5,226 bases of DNA, taken from an uncultured Aliiroseovarius sp. (lineage in GTDB: Bacteria > Pseudomonadota > Alphaproteobacteria > Rhodobacterales > Rhodobacteraceae). The notes below the pieces were generated by a model. That model searched no databases. It was not told the origin of the DNA and worked only from the letters and a program-made list of their open reading frames with translations. Shown here piece by piece: positions 4,157 through 5,226 of this stretch. Location of the stretch: positions 1-5,226 of the forward strand of contig CALJDH010000003.1 of NCBI GenBank assembly GCA_938023895.1, written 5' to 3'. The translations under genes and the position numbers were made by a program. Position 1 is the stretch's first letter. Every line of letters starts with the position of its first letter.

Positions 4157-5226
4157 ATGACCAACCCGCTTCTGTCCGCTTGGGACACGCCCTTTGAGCT
4201 GCCGCCGTTTGACCTCATCACGGATGCTGATTTCGAGCCGGCCTTCCATGCCGCATTGGACGACACCCGTGCGGCGATTGCCGCGATCACGGGCAATACG
4301 GACGCGCCAACATTTGCCAATACCATCGAGGCGTTGGAGCTTGCAGACGCGCCGCTCGATCGGGTGTTGGGGGTGTTTTACAACGTGGCTGGGGCCGACA
4401 GCAGCCCCGCGCGGGAAGAGTTGCAGCGCATGTTCTCGCCACTGTTGGCGGCGTTTTCGTCCGAGGTGACGATGAACGCAGCACTCTTCCAGCGGATCGA
4501 GACGCTATGGCAATCGCGCGACGACTTGGGGCTGACCGATGAACAATCTCGCGTGCTCATGCTGACCCGCCGTCGTTTCGTGCGCTCGGGTGCGCTGCTC
4601 AAAGGGGCGGATCGGGATCGGTTGAAAGAGGTTCTTGAACGGCTTGCCACGCTGGGCACCGAGTTCACGCAGAACCTTTTGGCGGATGAACGTAGCTGGT
4701 TCATGCCTTTGGACGAAAGCGATCTGGAGGGGTTGCCGGGCTTCGTGCTGGATGCCGCCCGTGCCGCTGGGGCGGAAAAGGGTGTGGACGGGCCCGCTGT
4801 AACGTTGTCGCGTTCTGTTATCACACCTTTTTTGCAGCACTCCACCCGCCGCGATCTGCGCCAAAAAGCGTATGAGGCGTACACCGCACGGGGCGCGAAT
4901 GGCGGGGACACAGACAACCGTGCGATTGCCGCCGAAACCTTACGGCTACGCGAGGAGCGAGCAAGGCTTTTGGGCTATGACAGTTTCGCCGCCTTCAAGC
5001 TGGAGACCGAGATGGCCGGCACGCCTGACCGGGTGCGCGATCTGCTGATGCAGGTCTGGGAAACCGCCCGCGAAGCCGCCAACAAAGACGCCGTCCGCAT
5101 GACCGAAATGCTGCACGCCGATGGCCATAATGGCGATTTGGAGCCGTGGGATTGGCATTTCTATGCGGAGCGCCGTCGCGAGGCCGAGCATGATCTGGAC
5201 GAGGCCGAGATCAAGCCGTTCCTGCA
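4157..5226 (+). CDS. M3-family metallopeptidase (Dcp/oligopeptidase A type), N-terminal part
   Basis: The frame stays open for 356 codons to the window edge, so only about the first half of a protein of roughly 670-690 residues is present. M3 peptidases are zinc enzymes that cut short peptides, either removing C-terminal dipeptides (Dcp) or acting internally (oligopeptidase A). There is no signal peptide, so it should work in the cytoplasm on peptides from protein turnover. Family landmarks in order: PPFDLITDADFEPAFHAAL (16-34), ANTIEALE (54-61), LGTEFTQNLLADE (166-178), RRDLRQKAYEAYTARG (231-246), DNRAIAAETLRLREERARLLGY (key DN 253-254, LLGY 271-274), MAGTPDRV (286-293), then EPWDWHFYAERR (329-340) and an acidic segment DEAEIKPFL. 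The HExxH zinc motif lies beyond the window, so catalytic competence cannot be judged. The ATG at 4157 has an excellent Shine-Dalgarno. Family call firm; Dcp versus oligopeptidase A unresolved, with the start resembling Dcp slightly more. Confidence 0.93.
   Translation, partial: MTNPLLSAWDTPFELPPFDLITDADFEPAFHAALDDTRAAIAAITGNTDAPTFANTIEALELADAPLDRVLGVFYNVAGADSSPAREELQRMFSPLLAAFSSEVTMNAALFQRIETLWQSRDDLGLTDEQSRVLMLTRRRFVRSGALLKGADRDRLKEVLERLATLGTEFTQNLLADERSWFMPLDESDLEGLPGFVLDAARAAGAEKGVDGPAVTLSRSVITPFLQHSTRRDLRQKAYEAYTARGANGGDTDNRAIAAETLRLREERARLLGYDSFAAFKLETEMAGTPDRVRDLLMQVWETAREAANKDAVRMTEMLHADGHNGDLEPWDWHFYAERRREAEHDLDEAEIKPFL

Overview
The window looks like a chromosomal stretch from an alphaproteobacterium, most likely a Rhodobacteraceae/Roseobacter-group organism. 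The grounds are high G+C with strong G/C preference at third codon positions in most genes, the run of genes coaBC - dut - membrane-anchored MoeB/ThiF-like enzyme, and an intergenic motif (about 2143-2177) that I recall as recurrent in Rhodobacteraceae genomes. The assignment is inferred from content; no rRNA or other marker is present.

Layout: every gene I can support lies on the + strand. (1) 1-87 holds no complete gene; one frame is open to a TAG at 76-78 and may be the tail of an upstream gene. (2) 88-870 encodes an exported ChaN-family (haem-binding, Tiki-like superfamily) protein. (3) 937-2136 is coaBC, the bifunctional enzyme for the second and third steps from phosphopantothenate towards coenzyme A. 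(4) 2185-2649 is dut, the trimeric-type dUTPase. (5) 2651-3682, starting one base after the dut stop, is a MoeB/ThiF/HesA-family E1-like adenylyltransferase preceded by three membrane helices. (6) 3683-3805 is an A+T-richer intergenic stretch. (7) 3806-4045 is a small single-pass membrane protein with a TTG start, a strong Shine-Dalgarno and an Asp/Gly-rich tail. (8) 4046-4156 is a pyrimidine-rich leader. (9) 4157 to the window end is the N-terminal half of an M3-family metallopeptidase (Dcp/oligopeptidase A type), cut by the window edge before its zinc motif.

The genes are mostly housekeeping: cofactor synthesis (CoA), nucleotide-pool sanitation (dUTP), sulfur-carrier activation (probably for molybdopterin or thiamine) and intracellular peptide turnover. 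coaBC-dut-moeB-like is probably one transcript (48-base and 1-base gaps); the flanking genes may be transcribed separately. There is no mobile element, CRISPR array, RNA gene or defence system here, and I see no convincing new multi-gene system. The points worth a second look are the membrane-tethered E1-like enzyme, the small TTG-start membrane protein, the intergenic motif that runs into the dut ribosome-binding site, and the near-identical leaders of coaBC and the M3 peptidase, both of which can be drawn with their Shine-Dalgarno paired to upstream sequence.
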